64,000 nucleotides of DNA, taken from positions 25,929-89,928 of the forward strand of contig CAZTLP010000001.1 in assembly GCA_964614345.1 (NCBI GenBank), read 5' to 3'. The position numbers and the translations under genes are program-made. Positions 49,249-58,528 of this stretch are shown in pieces (positions within the stretch are counted from its first letter, which is position 1; every line of letters starts with the position of its first letter). The DNA comes from AEGEAN-183 sp964614345. GTDB taxonomy: Bacteria; Pseudomonadota; Gammaproteobacteria; Magnimaribacterales; Magnimaribacteraceae. Under the pieces are notes generated by a model. It was not told the DNA's origin, searched no databases, and saw only the letters and a list, made by a program, of their open reading frames with translations.

Positions 49249-49886
49249 CCTAATTTAATTCCAGTACCGTCTACACCACAGTAACCATCAGGATTCTTAG
49301 CTAAGTATTGCTGGTGATAATGTTCTGCGTAGTAAAAATCACCTGCTTCAACAATTTCAGTTGTGATAGGTCCATATCCACTATTATTTAATAATTTTTG
49401 GTAACGTTCTTTTGTCTTTTCAGCTAAATTCTTTTGATCTTCATTCAGGCAATAAACACCAGACCTATATTGAGTTCCAACATCATTGCCCTGTTGCATG
49501 CCTTGAGTTGGGTCGTGCTGTTCCCAGAAAGTTATTAGTAAATCATCAAAAGTAACCTTTTTAGGGTCATAAACAACTAAGACAGTTTCATTATGCCCTG
49601 TGAATCCAGTACAAACTTCTCTGTAAGTAGGATTAGGAGTATATCCACCAGAATAACCCACTGCCGTGGTGTAGACTCCGTCCATCTCCCAGAACTTTCT
49701 TTCCACTCCCCAAAAACAACCCATTCCAAATATTGCTGTTTCAAAGGCTTCAGAAAAGGGACCTTTTAAAGGAGTTCCTTTCACAAAATGTTCAGATGGA
49801 ACCTCTATGGCCTCTATCCTTCCTGGTAAAGCTTCTGAACTAGAAGGGAGAAGAGATTTTTTATTTATCAGGTCAATTAAAGACAT
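49245..49886 (-). CDS. msrA: Peptide methionine sulfoxide reductase A
   Basis: MsrA reduces methionine-S-sulfoxide. The catalytic block is F-G-M-G-C-F-W-G-V-E, with G-Y-S-G-G-Y, E-V-x-T-G-x-T-G-H-N-E and E-x-x-x-Y-Y-A-E-H-Y-H-Q-Q-Y-L-A-K downstream. At 213 residues it is a single-domain MsrA with a 40-residue N-terminal lead, as in E. coli-type enzymes. The ATG overlaps the acs stop by one base. Confidence 0.96.
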   Translation of the reverse strand: MSLIDLINKKSLLPSSSEALPGRIEAIEVPSEHFVKGTPLKGPFSEAFETAIFGMGCFWGVERKFWEMDGVYTTAVGYSGGYTPNPTYREVCTGFTGHNETVLVVYDPKKVTFDDLLITFWEQHDPTQGMQQGNDVGTQYRSGVYCLNEDQKNLAEKTKERYQKLLNNSGYGPITTEIVEAGDFYYAEHYHQQYLAKNPDGYCGVDGTGIKLG

Positions 49887-51823
49887 TATTGATTTTCTCT
49901 ATTTTCTATAAGTTCTTCTACCACACTGGGCTCAGCTAAAGTTGTAGTATCGCCAAGATCAGTAATTTCATTTGCTGCTATTTTCCTTAGAATTCTTCTC
50001 ATAATTTTACCTGATCTGGTTTTTGGAAGACCAGGGGCCCACTGAATGATATCAGGTTTAGCAATAGCTCCAATTTCTTTAGCCACAAGAGCAATTAAAT
50101 CACTTTTAAGATCGTCACTGTATTCCACACCTGTCATTAAAGTTACATAACAATAAATTCCTTGTCCTTTAATGTCATGCTCATAGCCAACTACAGCGGC
50201 TTCAGCAACATTTTCATGTAATACTAATGCACTCTCAACTTCAGCAGTACCCAGTCTATGCCCTGATACATTTAAGACATCATCGACCCTTCCTGTAATC
50301 CAGTAATAGCCATCTTTATCTCTTCTAGCTCCATCTCCTGTAGTGTAATAACCAGGATAAAGAGAGTAATAAGTCTCGACACATCTTTTATGATCGCCAA
50401 AGACAGTTCTTATTTGTGAAGGCCAGCTCCTCTTTATAACAAGATTACCCGAGCCCTCTCCCTCAATTTCTTTTCCATTTTCATCTAGAAGGGCAGGTTC
50501 AATACCAAAAAATGGTTTAGTAGCACTTCCTGGTTTTTGTGGAGTAGAGCCCGCGAAAGGGCTGATCATTGCTGCGCCAGTTTCTGTTTGCCACCAAGTA
50601 TCCACTATCGGGCATCTCTTATCCCCAACTGCTTGAAAATACCATTCCCAAGCTTCAGGATTAATAGGCTCACCAACGGTACCAAGAACTCTTATTGATT
50701 TCCTAGAGGTAGATTCTAAGGGTTTATTACCTTGAGCCATAAGAGCCCTGAGAGCTGTTGGGGCAGTATAAAAAATATTTACCTGATGTTTATCAACCAC
50801 TTCCCAAAATCTTGACGGACTTGGGTAAGTTGGTATCCCCTCAAACATCAAGGTGGTGGCACCATTAGATAAAGGGCCATAAACAATATAAGAATGGCCA
50901 GTAACCCAACCAACATCGGCAGTGCACCAGAAAATTTCGCCGTCGTGGTAATCAAATATTAGTTTGTGGCTCATTGTGGTTTGTAGAAGGTAGCCTGCTG
51001 TAGTATGTAAGACTCCTTTTGGCTTTCCAGTAGAACCTGAGGTATACAGAATAAATAGAGGGTCTTCAGAATCCATTATCTCAGGCGCACAGTCTGGACT
51101 CATTGAACTAACTATTTCTTGATAAGAGACGTCTCTATCACTAACCCAATTGACTTTAGCTCCTGTCCTATTTATTACAAAGACTGTGTGGACATTTGGA
51201 CAATCGATTAAGGCTTCATCGACATTTTGTTTAAGAGGAATTTTTTTTGCCCCTCTTAAACCTTCATCTGCTGTAATTACTGTCTGACAATCTGAATCTA
51301 AAATTCTATCTTTTAGCGACTCGGGTGAAAAACCTCCAAACACGACTGAATGAATAGCTCCAATCCTTGCGCAAGCAAGCATTGCGTAAGCAGCTTCTGG
51401 AACCATAGGCATGTAAATGCAAACTCTGTCCCCTTTTTTTACTCCTCTCTCTTTAAGTGCATTAGCAAATCGACAAACGGATTCATATAATTCTTGATAG
51501 GTTATCGATTTAGAGACTGAAGGATCATCGCCTTCCCAAATAATTGCCACCTGATCAGCTCTTGTGTCTAAGTGTCTGTCTATACAGTTTTGTGAAGCAT
51601 TAATTTTTCCATCGATAAACCACGATATCTCCCCTGCATTCAGGTCACTCTGTGAAGTCTGTCGCCAAGGGGAAATCCACTCTAAGTATTCTTTTGCTTG
51701 CTTAGACCAGAATTCGTCAGAGTTTTCTAAAGATTCTTTATAGAGCTTTTGATATTGACCTTCATCTATCAAAGCATTTTCTTTTATTGTTTCTGGGACT
51801 TGATGCACTATGTCTTTTGCCAT
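49886..51823 (-). CDS. acs: Acetyl-CoA synthetase
   Basis: Acs activates acetate to acetyl-CoA through acetyl-AMP. It has 645 residues with the AMP-binding loop Y-T-S-G-S-T-G-K-P-K-G-V, W-W-Q-T-E-T-G, the A8 hinge region T-G-D-G-A-R-R-D-K-D-G-Y-Y-W-I-T-G-R-V-D-D, and the acetylatable Lys in K-T-R-S-G-K-I-M-R-R. It suggests acetate use, regulated by lysine acetylation in related bacteria. It overlaps msrA by one base; the next upstream gene is a deoxynucleoside kinase, 12 nt away. Confidence 0.97.
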   Translation of the reverse strand: MAKDIVHQVPETIKENALIDEGQYQKLYKESLENSDEFWSKQAKEYLEWISPWRQTSQSDLNAGEISWFIDGKINASQNCIDRHLDTRADQVAIIWEGDDPSVSKSITYQELYESVCRFANALKERGVKKGDRVCIYMPMVPEAAYAMLACARIGAIHSVVFGGFSPESLKDRILDSDCQTVITADEGLRGAKKIPLKQNVDEALIDCPNVHTVFVINRTGAKVNWVSDRDVSYQEIVSSMSPDCAPEIMDSEDPLFILYTSGSTGKPKGVLHTTAGYLLQTTMSHKLIFDYHDGEIFWCTADVGWVTGHSYIVYGPLSNGATTLMFEGIPTYPSPSRFWEVVDKHQVNIFYTAPTALRALMAQGNKPLESTSRKSIRVLGTVGEPINPEAWEWYFQAVGDKRCPIVDTWWQTETGAAMISPFAGSTPQKPGSATKPFFGIEPALLDENGKEIEGEGSGNLVIKRSWPSQIRTVFGDHKRCVETYYSLYPGYYTTGDGARRDKDGYYWITGRVDDVLNVSGHRLGTAEVESALVLHENVAEAAVVGYEHDIKGQGIYCYVTLMTGVEYSDDLKSDLIALVAKEIGAIAKPDIIQWAPGLPKTRSGKIMRRILRKIAANEITDLGDTTTLAEPSVVEELIENRENQ

Positions 51824-51835
51824 TTTTTTCTTTAT

Positions 51836-52525
51836 TTAAGCCAAAGAAGGTGAAGGATTAAAATACATCATCCTTCCTTCTGGGTTATTAAAATACTCTA
51901 ATAATTTTTCTAGAAGAAGCATATAGTCATTTTGGTTATGAGCTAAATCTAAGAACTCTGAATTAACTATCAAAACCGGTGATCTATCATAATCTAGAAA
52001 AAATTCTTTATAGGATTCATTTAGAAGATCTAAATATTCAAAAGAAATTCCTTTTTCAATTTCTCTTCCCCTTTGAACTACTCTTTCAAATAAGGTTTTA
52101 GTTTCAGCTTGAAGATAAATAACCAAGTCTGGTGTTAAAAGGTCTAAAGACAGGTAGTCGTAAATTTGATTGTAAAGTGACAATTCATGTTCTGAGAGGG
52201 TCACTTTCGCAAATAGCTTATCTTTATCTAAGAGAAAATCTGAGACATGTACAGGTGTAAATATATCTCCTTGCTTTAGGTCTTGAATTTGTTTCACTCT
52301 TTGAAACAAAAAGAAAAGCTGAGTAGCTAGGGCAGATTGAGAAGGGTTTTTGTAAAAATCTCCTAAGAAAGGATTATCTGAAGGTTTCTCTAAGAATGTT
52401 TCGTACCCAAAAGATTCAGCGAGAAGATTTGTTAAGGTAGTCTTGCCCACACCAACGGGACCTTCAACTGCTATAAATTTAGGAACTCTGTTATATTTTG
52501 ATAGGTCTATAATCTGGGATTCCAT
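51836..52525 (-). CDS. Deoxynucleoside kinase family protein
   Basis: This 229-residue P-loop kinase resembles deoxyadenosine/deoxyguanosine kinases. Walker A G-P-V-G-V-G-K-T is at 22-29, followed by a helical lid, D-F-L-L-D-K-D in the substrate region, and R-G-R-E-I-E-K-G-I-S as the lid arginines. It would salvage deoxynucleosides. Which base it prefers cannot be told. A TACAAT element sits 10 nt before its ATG. Confidence 0.85.
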   Translation of the reverse strand: MESQIIDLSKYNRVPKFIAVEGPVGVGKTTLTNLLAESFGYETFLEKPSDNPFLGDFYKNPSQSALATQLFFLFQRVKQIQDLKQGDIFTPVHVSDFLLDKDKLFAKVTLSEHELSLYNQIYDYLSLDLLTPDLVIYLQAETKTLFERVVQRGREIEKGISFEYLDLLNESYKEFFLDYDRSPVLIVNSEFLDLAHNQNDYMLLLEKLLEYFNNPEGRMMYFNPSPSLA

Positions 52526-52609
52526 ATCAGCAATTATTGTACTAAGAGCCGATTATCTTACCTGTCTTTTTTCCTAATTCCTTATTTTTTCTAGGAGAAA
52601 ATAGGAAAC

Positions 52610-53182
52610 TTATCCGTATTGCTGCTTTTCAGTAATTTCCTCTAGAGTTTTACAATCAATACAGAGACTAGCTGTGGGCCTTGCTTCAAGCCTCCTTATC
52701 CCAATTTCAACTCCGCAGTTGGGGTTCACACAAAATCCATAATCTCCATTGTTGAGATCCTCAACTGATGAATCTATCTTGGAGAGTAATTTTCTTTCTC
52801 TTTCCCTTGTCCTTATCTCGAGAGTAAAGCCCTCTTCATGTGTTGCTCTGTCTGACTCATCAGCAAAATGGTTGCTATTGTTTTGGATTTTATCAGCTGT
52901 TCTATCCTGCTCTAACTGTAACATCTGCTTCCATCTTTCTAAGATTTTAGCAAAATGTTTTTTTTGCTTAGCACTCATATACTTTTCTTTCTTATTTAAT
53001 TTATAAGGCTCAATAGAAGCTAAAAAAGCTTCTTCCCCTTGATAGGTCTGCTTCTGTGTTTTCTTGCTTGCAATGCGTTTTTTAACAGGTCTTTTTTTAG
53101 TAGCTAATTTTTTTGTTGGTTTCTTAGAAGTACTCTTCTTTGTAGTCTTTCTAGGAGTTTTTGCTGTCTTTTTAATTGCCAT
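52610..53182 (-). CDS. dksA: RNA polymerase-binding factor DksA with Lys-rich N-terminal tail
   Basis: DksA binds the RNA polymerase secondary channel and, with ppGpp, controls rRNA and other promoters. The coiled-coil tip Asp pair is D108/D111 in D-E-S-D-R-A. The C-terminal G-V-E-I-G-I-R-R-L-E-A-R-P-T and C-I-D-C-K-T-L match E. coli. The first zinc half-site is C-V-N-P-N-C (C151, C156), CX4C in place of CX2C. The first 45 residues are Lys/Thr-rich and H1-like; E. coli DksA lacks them. At 190 residues it is long for the family. Confidence 0.94.
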   Translation of the reverse strand: MAIKKTAKTPRKTTKKSTSKKPTKKLATKKRPVKKRIASKKTQKQTYQGEEAFLASIEPYKLNKKEKYMSAKQKKHFAKILERWKQMLQLEQDRTADKIQNNSNHFADESDRATHEEGFTLEIRTRERERKLLSKIDSSVEDLNNGDYGFCVNPNCGVEIGIRRLEARPTASLCIDCKTLEEITEKQQYG

Positions 53183-53256
53183 AAGTTGTAGATTACTTGT
53201 TGCTTCTTATAGAAGGCGGCGCAATTTATCAGATTTGTTTATCTATTTCTAGAAGA

Positions 53257-54258
53257 TTATGAAAATTCTTCCTTAATTTTTATATATTCGGTTTTTGTCA
53301 GCCTAGGTCCAAAGCTTTCAACTTGCTTAGAAGCCGCATAACAACCAAACTTGGCTGCTGACTTAAGATCATCACCTTCACAGATTTTGTGTAAAACTGA
53401 ACCTGCAAAAATATCTCCAGCACCATTTGTATCAATTGCTTTTGCTTCGTATCCATTAATAGTTTCTTTATTATTTCCATCCCAGATCAGACTTCCTTTT
53501 TTACCCAAAGTAATTAAATTCTGATACGACACTTCCCTTAAGAATATTTCAGCCTGGTCTACGCTTTTATGTTGGGAGAATGCACAAGCTTCACTTTCGT
53601 TACAAAACAATATGTCACAACCAACATTAATTAACGAATTCATTTGGCTTCTAAAGGCGTTAACTATCCCTTCTGCAGAGAGAGATATTGCAATCTTAGT
53701 ATCTGATCTTTTAGCAATTTCAGCTGCCTTTAGGCATGCTTCAAAAGCAGACTCCGAGGTTACTAAATACCCTTCCAAAAAAAGATATTTTGAATTCTCT
53801 ATAGCTGATTCATCGAGATCATTACTATCTAAAAGATTACTTACTCCCAAATAAGTGCACATTGTTCTTTCAGCATCAGGTGTAACCATTACCACACATT
53901 GGCCTGTCGAGAACTCAGACTGGAAGGGTTTGTTTGAATGTAAAATGTTATTTTTTTCTAAGTCTTCCAAATAAAAATTACCCAGATCATCATCTCTTAC
54001 CTTGCAGCTAAAATGGCACTTAGATCCAAAGTTAGAAGCTGCTACCGTAGAGTTAGTTGCAGCACCTCCACAACTTAGTTTGGAGTTTCCATACTCTTTA
54101 TGCAGCAAATCAATTAGGTTAGATTGCTCTTTAGCCTCTATAAGTGTCATGGAACCTTTTTGAATCGACATTTTTTCTAACGTGGAAACAAAATCTTCTT
54201 CTATGCTAAATTGAACATCGACTATGGCATTACCCAGAGAAGAGATATCTAATTTCAT
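53257..54258 (-). CDS. PfkB-family sugar kinase (adenosine-kinase-like)
   Basis: This 333-residue ribokinase-family protein has the N-terminal G-N-A-I-V-D, G-G-A-A-T-N-S near residue 65, and the C-terminal D-T-N-G-A-G-D (276-282) with catalytic Asp282. Its residues fit the adenosine-kinase/sugar-kinase group often found in gammaproteobacteria. An AAGGGG ribosome site precedes the ATG. The substrate could be a nucleoside or a sugar. Confidence 0.82.
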   Translation of the reverse strand: MKLDISSLGNAIVDVQFSIEEDFVSTLEKMSIQKGSMTLIEAKEQSNLIDLLHKEYGNSKLSCGGAATNSTVAASNFGSKCHFSCKVRDDDLGNFYLEDLEKNNILHSNKPFQSEFSTGQCVVMVTPDAERTMCTYLGVSNLLDSNDLDESAIENSKYLFLEGYLVTSESAFEACLKAAEIAKRSDTKIAISLSAEGIVNAFRSQMNSLINVGCDILFCNESEACAFSQHKSVDQAEIFLREVSYQNLITLGKKGSLIWDGNNKETINGYEAKAIDTNGAGDIFAGSVLHKICEGDDLKSAAKFGCYAASKQVESFGPRLTKTEYIKIKEEFS

Positions 54259-54300
54259 TTAAAAACCCCTTGTTTAAAAATAATTAAATTTGAATGAAAC

Positions 54301-54306
54301 TATAAT
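54301..54306 (+). promoter_or_regulatory. -10 element upstream of mrcB
   Basis: A consensus TATAAT lies 18 nt upstream of the mrcB ATG. No good -35 at 16-18 nt was found, so only the -10 is called. Confidence 0.35.
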
Positions 54307-54324
54307 CAGTAAATAAGAAAATAA

Positions 54325-56616
54325 ATGAAACTTTCCTTACGACTAATCCTTTTTTCAAGCCTTGCTATTCTACTAGTAATTTGTATTGCTTATGTATCAA
54401 TACTTGATTCTAGAGTTATTAATAAACTTGAAGGTGTTTTGTGGACAGTTCCAGCTAAAGTTTATGCTCGACCTTTAGAGCTGGCAGAAGGAGGAAATAT
54501 AAATCTTGGGCAACTAAAAAAAGAGTTAGAAATACTATCTTACGAACAAACAAAAAAAATACCAAAAAACCCAGGGGAATTTTCACTTAATCAGAATTCT
54601 GCAAGCATATTCATTAGAGGTTTTAATAGTCAGGAACCAGGCTTCTACAAATTAAGGTTTGAGAAAAGCAGAATTAAATCCATAAAAAGACAGGACGGCA
54701 TTTCAATAGACTTGATACGGCTTGAACCACTTTCTATAGGTGGAATGTTTCCATCCCACCTACAAGACAGAATATTGTTAAATCTTTCTCAAGTACCAAA
54801 AGACTTTCAGGAAATGCTACTAGTAGTCGAAGACAGGAACTTCTATAACCACAGAGGAATATCTCTTAAGTCTATTACAAGAGCTTTCATTAGAAATACT
54901 AGAGCTCTTGGTATAGAAGAGGGTGGAAGTACGATTACACAGCAATTAGCTAAAAGTTTATTTTTTTCACCAGAACAAACTATCAGGAGAAAAATTAAAG
55001 AAGCAATAGCAGCTTTACTGATAGAGATTCATTACACCAAAGAAGAAATTCTTTTAGCTTATATCAACGATGTTTTTGTAGCCCAAGCGGGACGAAGAGC
55101 CATTCATGGTTTTGGTTTAGCTTCTCAGTTCTTCTTTGGTACTGATTTAAAAAATCTAACCTTGGATCAGAAGGCTCTATTGGTCGGTATGTTAAAAGGC
55201 CCTTCTTTTTATAGTCCAACTAAAAACCCTGAAAGAGCCAAAACTAGAAGGGATCTAGTTTTAACTTTAGTTAAAGATGATTCCTTAATATCGGAACAGG
55301 AGTATTTGGAACTTAAAGAAAAGCCACTAAAAGTAATTCCACCAACTTTTAAAAGCTTATCAAAATACCCTGCTTTTAATGACATAGTTACTTTAGATTT
55401 AAGAAAGAATTTTGATGATAGCGATTTAAGGTCTAAAGGCTTAAGGATCATTACAAATCTAGACCCTGTAGTACAAGACTACTTAGAAGAAAGTATTCGG
55501 AGCACAAAAACTAAGCTTGAAAAGAGTTATGGAAGTCAACTTAATGAATTAGAAGGAGCAAGCATAGTTATAGATTCCTTTAGCGGAGAAGTAGTTGCAG
55601 CCGTAGGTAGCACAAAACCCAATAGTTATGGTTTTAATAGGGCCATTAACGCAGTGAGACCAATTGGATCTTTAATCAAGCCATTTATTTACCTATCAGC
55701 ATTACAGCAATATGGAAGATATAACCTATCAACTCTATTGGATGACTCAAAGCTTTCCGTACCTTTAACAGGAGATAAAGTGTGGGAGCCCAATAACTTT
55801 GATAAAAAATTTCATGGTAATGTCCCCTTACATTTAGCTTTATCTGAATCCTATAATGTAGCAACCACAAGACTTGGGATGGAGCTAGGCTATTCTGCAG
55901 TTCAGGAGACTTTTACCAAGCTCGGAATCAATAAAAGAATCCCTAACTATCCTTCAATATTTGTGGGTTCTTTTGAGATGAGTCCTCTACAAGCAATTCA
56001 AGCTTACCAAACAATTGCTTCGGAAGGTTTCTATTCACCTTTAAGTACGATTAGAAGCGTAGAAAGCTCTGAAGACGTTTTATCCTTATCTTATCCTTAT
56101 AAGGTAGAACAGAGGTTTAGATCTGAACCAATTTACCTTTTAAAATTTGTTCTCAAGCAAACATTTATTAGTGGAACGGCAAGGGGGTACCCTTTAAAAG
56201 TTCTGGAAAAGTGGAAAGTGGGTGGAAAGACCGGTACTTCAGATGAGCAAAGAGATAGTTGGTTTGTGGGGTATGCTGGTAATTATTTGATGCTAGTCTG
56301 GTTAGGGTTTGACGATAATAGAAAATCACCCTTAACAGGCAGGTCAGGTGCCTTGCAGGTTTGGAAAAGTTTTATGAGTAAGCTAGATCCTATATCTTAT
56401 GAAGTAAGAAAGCCTTCAAGGATCGAGTATGAATGGGTAGATGCAAAAGATGGACTTTTGAGTGGCCCAAGGTGTAAAGGATCAATTTTCATTCCATTTA
56501 TTGAAGGTACTGAACCTGAAATTATTCCTCAAAATCGAAAGAAATGTAGAATTAATAAAGAATCTTATACGTCTAAGGTTATTAATAAGATAAAGGAAGC
56601 TATAGAAGTAAAGTGA
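54325..56616 (+). CDS. mrcB: Penicillin-binding protein 1b (bifunctional transglycosylase/transpeptidase)
   Basis: This 763-residue class A PBP polymerises and cross-links peptidoglycan. It has a TM segment (about 7-25), a small domain resembling UB2H (about 50-135), the GT51 domain with catalytic Glu169 in V-V-E-D-R-N-F-Y-N-H-R-G and G-G-S-T-I-T-Q-Q-L-A-K-S-L-F (200-213), and the transpeptidase motifs S-L-I-K near 450, S-Y-N, and G-K-T-G-T-S. The PBP1b assignment rests on its UB2H-like region and the adjacent lipoprotein gene. The stop overlaps the downstream GTG (GTGA). Confidence 0.92.
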   Translation: MKLSLRLILFSSLAILLVICIAYVSILDSRVINKLEGVLWTVPAKVYARPLELAEGGNINLGQLKKELEILSYEQTKKIPKNPGEFSLNQNSASIFIRGFNSQEPGFYKLRFEKSRIKSIKRQDGISIDLIRLEPLSIGGMFPSHLQDRILLNLSQVPKDFQEMLLVVEDRNFYNHRGISLKSITRAFIRNTRALGIEEGGSTITQQLAKSLFFSPEQTIRRKIKEAIAALLIEIHYTKEEILLAYINDVFVAQAGRRAIHGFGLASQFFFGTDLKNLTLDQKALLVGMLKGPSFYSPTKNPERAKTRRDLVLTLVKDDSLISEQEYLELKEKPLKVIPPTFKSLSKYPAFNDIVTLDLRKNFDDSDLRSKGLRIITNLDPVVQDYLEESIRSTKTKLEKSYGSQLNELEGASIVIDSFSGEVVAAVGSTKPNSYGFNRAINAVRPIGSLIKPFIYLSALQQYGRYNLSTLLDDSKLSVPLTGDKVWEPNNFDKKFHGNVPLHLALSESYNVATTRLGMELGYSAVQETFTKLGINKRIPNYPSIFVGSFEMSPLQAIQAYQTIASEGFYSPLSTIRSVESSEDVLSLSYPYKVEQRFRSEPIYLLKFVLKQTFISGTARGYPLKVLEKWKVGGKTGTSDEQRDSWFVGYAGNYLMLVWLGFDDNRKSPLTGRSGALQVWKSFMSKLDPISYEVRKPSRIEYEWVDAKDGLLSGPRCKGSIFIPFIEGTEPEIIPQNRKKCRINKESYTSKVINKIKEAIEVK

Positions 56617-57062
56617 ACATAAAATTAAAAAATTACTTTGTTGCATTGATCCTAATGACACTGATTATGGGTTGTGCATCATCTTCAAAAAAAGAAACAG
56701 ATTTTTATGACTTAGAGATTGAAAAATTTTCTTCTTCGGTTAAATCACTTTTAACAGATTTAGAATTTTTAAAGAAAGAGGTTTTTAAAGTTAATGCCAA
56801 TAAGCCTTCCATTCAAAGGATTTTAATTGAAGCAGATAACCAGTGGATGAAAAAAGATTTAAAGCAAGCTAGTTCTACCTTAGAAAGAGGATTAAGAATT
56901 GCTAAAGATGAGAGTGCTCTCTACTTAAGGCTTGCTCATTTAAGGTTAGAGCAAGGGTTAGTTAAAGAATCTTCTGCTTTTGCAGAAAGAGGGTTGCTCA
57001 ATAAGAATGCTTCTTCCTGGGAACTCCTTCTTCTAAAAATATATTCTGCACAGAAAAATTAA
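56613..57062 (+). CDS. TPR-like outer-membrane lipoprotein, LpoP-type PBP1b activator candidate
   Basis: This 149-residue lipoprotein has a signal peptide and the lipobox I-M-G-C (Cys21). The mature part is a helical linker followed by TPR-like repeats: W-M-K-K-D-L-K-Q-A-S-S-T-L-E-R-G-L and Y-L-R-L-A-H-L-R-L-E-Q-G. The start GTG overlaps the mrcB TGA (56613-56616), so the two are translationally coupled. In Pseudomonas a TPR lipoprotein encoded beside PBP1b, LpoP, activates it; this gene has the same architecture and place. Its TAA interlocks with the thiE stop in TTAA (57059-57062). Confidence 0.75.
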   Translation: MNIKLKNYFVALILMTLIMGCASSSKKETDFYDLEIEKFSSSVKSLLTDLEFLKKEVFKVNANKPSIQRILIEADNQWMKKDLKQASSTLERGLRIAKDESALYLRLAHLRLEQGLVKESSAFAERGLLNKNASSWELLLLKIYSAQKN

Positions 57063-57685
57063 TAAGAATTATCCTTATCTATAAAGAGTTCTAATTCTGG
57101 TATTTCGTTTTGCAAAAATAATTCTGAAGACATGGCAATCATATCAACTCCAGATCTCTTTACTTCCTGGAAACTACTTAGGCCAATACCTCCAATTGCT
57201 ACACTAGAAATCTCAATTTTTTTTACAAAAACTTTTAAATCTTCAAGCGAACAATAAACCACATCTTTTTTAGTAGAAGTTTTGAAAATACTACCAAAAG
57301 CAACATAGTCAGCTCCTTCATGTTGAGCCTTTAGAGCTAATTCGAGATTGTTCTGACATGAGATACCAACTATGGGACCCGAACCAAGAATATTTCTAGC
57401 TTCATTACACGAAATATCTTTTTGACCAAGATGTACTCCATCTGCATTTATTTCTTTTGCTATATGGATATCATCATTAATTATTAATAGAGAATCGAAA
57501 TTTTGACAAATATCTTTAAGTTGTTTTGAAATTATTAATTTATCTTCAAAAGATCTTAATTTATCTCGATATTGGATAATCCTGACTCCATTTTGAAGAA
57601 GTTTATTTACTTTTTTATACAATTTTTCTTTCTCAAGGTTATCTGGCGTTATGGCATAAATACCAGTGAGAAGAGTTTTTTTCAT
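57059..57685 (-). CDS. thiE: Thiamine-phosphate synthase
   Basis: ThiE joins HMP-PP and thiazole phosphate. At 208 residues it has G-I-Y-A-I-T-P near the start, I-I-Q-Y-R-D-K, I-N-D-D, D-G-V-H-L-G-Q-K-D, G-I-S-C-Q-N, V-A-F-G-S-I-F-K-T-S-T-K and A-I-G-G-I, all standard. It overlaps thiD by 4 nt upstream. Its product thiamine diphosphate is the cofactor of the tkt enzyme in this window. Confidence 0.95.
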   Translation of the reverse strand: MKKTLLTGIYAITPDNLEKEKLYKKVNKLLQNGVRIIQYRDKLRSFEDKLIISKQLKDICQNFDSLLIINDDIHIAKEINADGVHLGQKDISCNEARNILGSGPIVGISCQNNLELALKAQHEGADYVAFGSIFKTSTKKDVVYCSLEDLKVFVKKIEISSVAIGGIGLSSFQEVKRSGVDMIAMSSELFLQNEIPELELFIDKDNSY

Positions 57686-58452
57686 ATGCTCTTAAGAATA
57701 TTTTGACCCTTGCCAAGTTTAATTGAACCATTGATAGCTTTTAGAGTATTTTTTTGTCCTAATTCAATAGCTTCCTCTAAACTTTTTGAGTGCGCTAGAA
57801 AACATGTAATAGAGCTAGCTAAGTAACATCCTGTACCATGAAAACTCCCAGAAATTTTAGGCATTGACCAACTTTTCTTAAGTTTTTTACCCAGATAGAG
57901 ATGGTTAACGATTTCTTCATAGGAACTATCTATATCCTTAATAAAGAGGTTGCTGGATGACAGTAAGCTAAGTTCTTCAACAATTAGGTTTAAGTCCTCT
58001 TTACCGGATAAAACTTTTGCTTCTGTTAGATTTGGTGTTAAGAGATAGGCCATTGGAAAGATTAATTCCTTTAGTGCTTGTAACGTAGGTTTATCTGCCA
58101 ATGATCCTCCAGTTGTAGCTTTAATAACCGGGTCAATCACTATTTTTGTGTCTTTAAGCTTGTTAAGGATTCTTTTAGTTTCTTCAACTATCTTGTCGTT
58201 ACCCAAAGCCCCTATTTTAATTATGTCTATTTTAAAATCTGATAACAATAAGTCAGCCTGACTGATAAAAACATCAATATTTACTGGTTCTAATAGATCA
58301 AATTTCTCAGTATTTTGGCTGGTTAAGCAAGTTATTAGAGAGATTGGGTGACATCTCAAAGAATTAATAGTTTCAATATCAGCTGTTATGCCTGCCCCTC
58401 CTGAAGGGTCATATCCTCCTATTGTTAGTACTACAGGTAATTGGTTTGCCAT
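57682..58452 (-). CDS. thiD: Hydroxymethylpyrimidine/phosphomethylpyrimidine kinase
   Basis: ThiD phosphorylates HMP and HMP-P for thiamine synthesis. The N-terminal G-G-Y-D-P-S-G-G-A-G-I-T-A-D (12-25), the D-P-V-I-K-A-T-T-G region, and the C-terminal G-S-F-H-G-T-G-C anion-hole motif identify it. It has 256 residues, overlaps thiE by 4 nt, and is divergent from argC. Confidence 0.94.
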   Translation of the reverse strand: MANQLPVVLTIGGYDPSGGAGITADIETINSLRCHPISLITCLTSQNTEKFDLLEPVNIDVFISQADLLLSDFKIDIIKIGALGNDKIVEETKRILNKLKDTKIVIDPVIKATTGGSLADKPTLQALKELIFPMAYLLTPNLTEAKVLSGKEDLNLIVEELSLLSSSNLFIKDIDSSYEEIVNHLYLGKKLKKSWSMPKISGSFHGTGCYLASSITCFLAHSKSLEEAIELGQKNTLKAINGSIKLGKGQNILKSI

Positions 58453-58461
58453 ATAAATATG

Positions 58462-58491
58462 TTGGGTAGTATCAATTCATAGCCGTATAAT
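58462..58491 (+). promoter_or_regulatory. argC promoter
   Basis: TTGGGT (58462-58467) and consensus TATAAT (58486-58491) are 18 nt apart and face argC. Transcription would begin near 58498, which rules out the in-frame ATG at 58490 as the argC start. Confidence 0.6.
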
Positions 58492-58528
58492 GCGCGACCC
58501 TAATTATACTTGGGCTATAAAGAACTTG

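Noticed and set aside
29938..53200. Lys-rich stretches in rpmE and dksA read as frameshifted or spurious sequence
   Set aside because: The frames stay open without stops to plausible ends and adjoin intact conserved domains, so they are treated as real tails.
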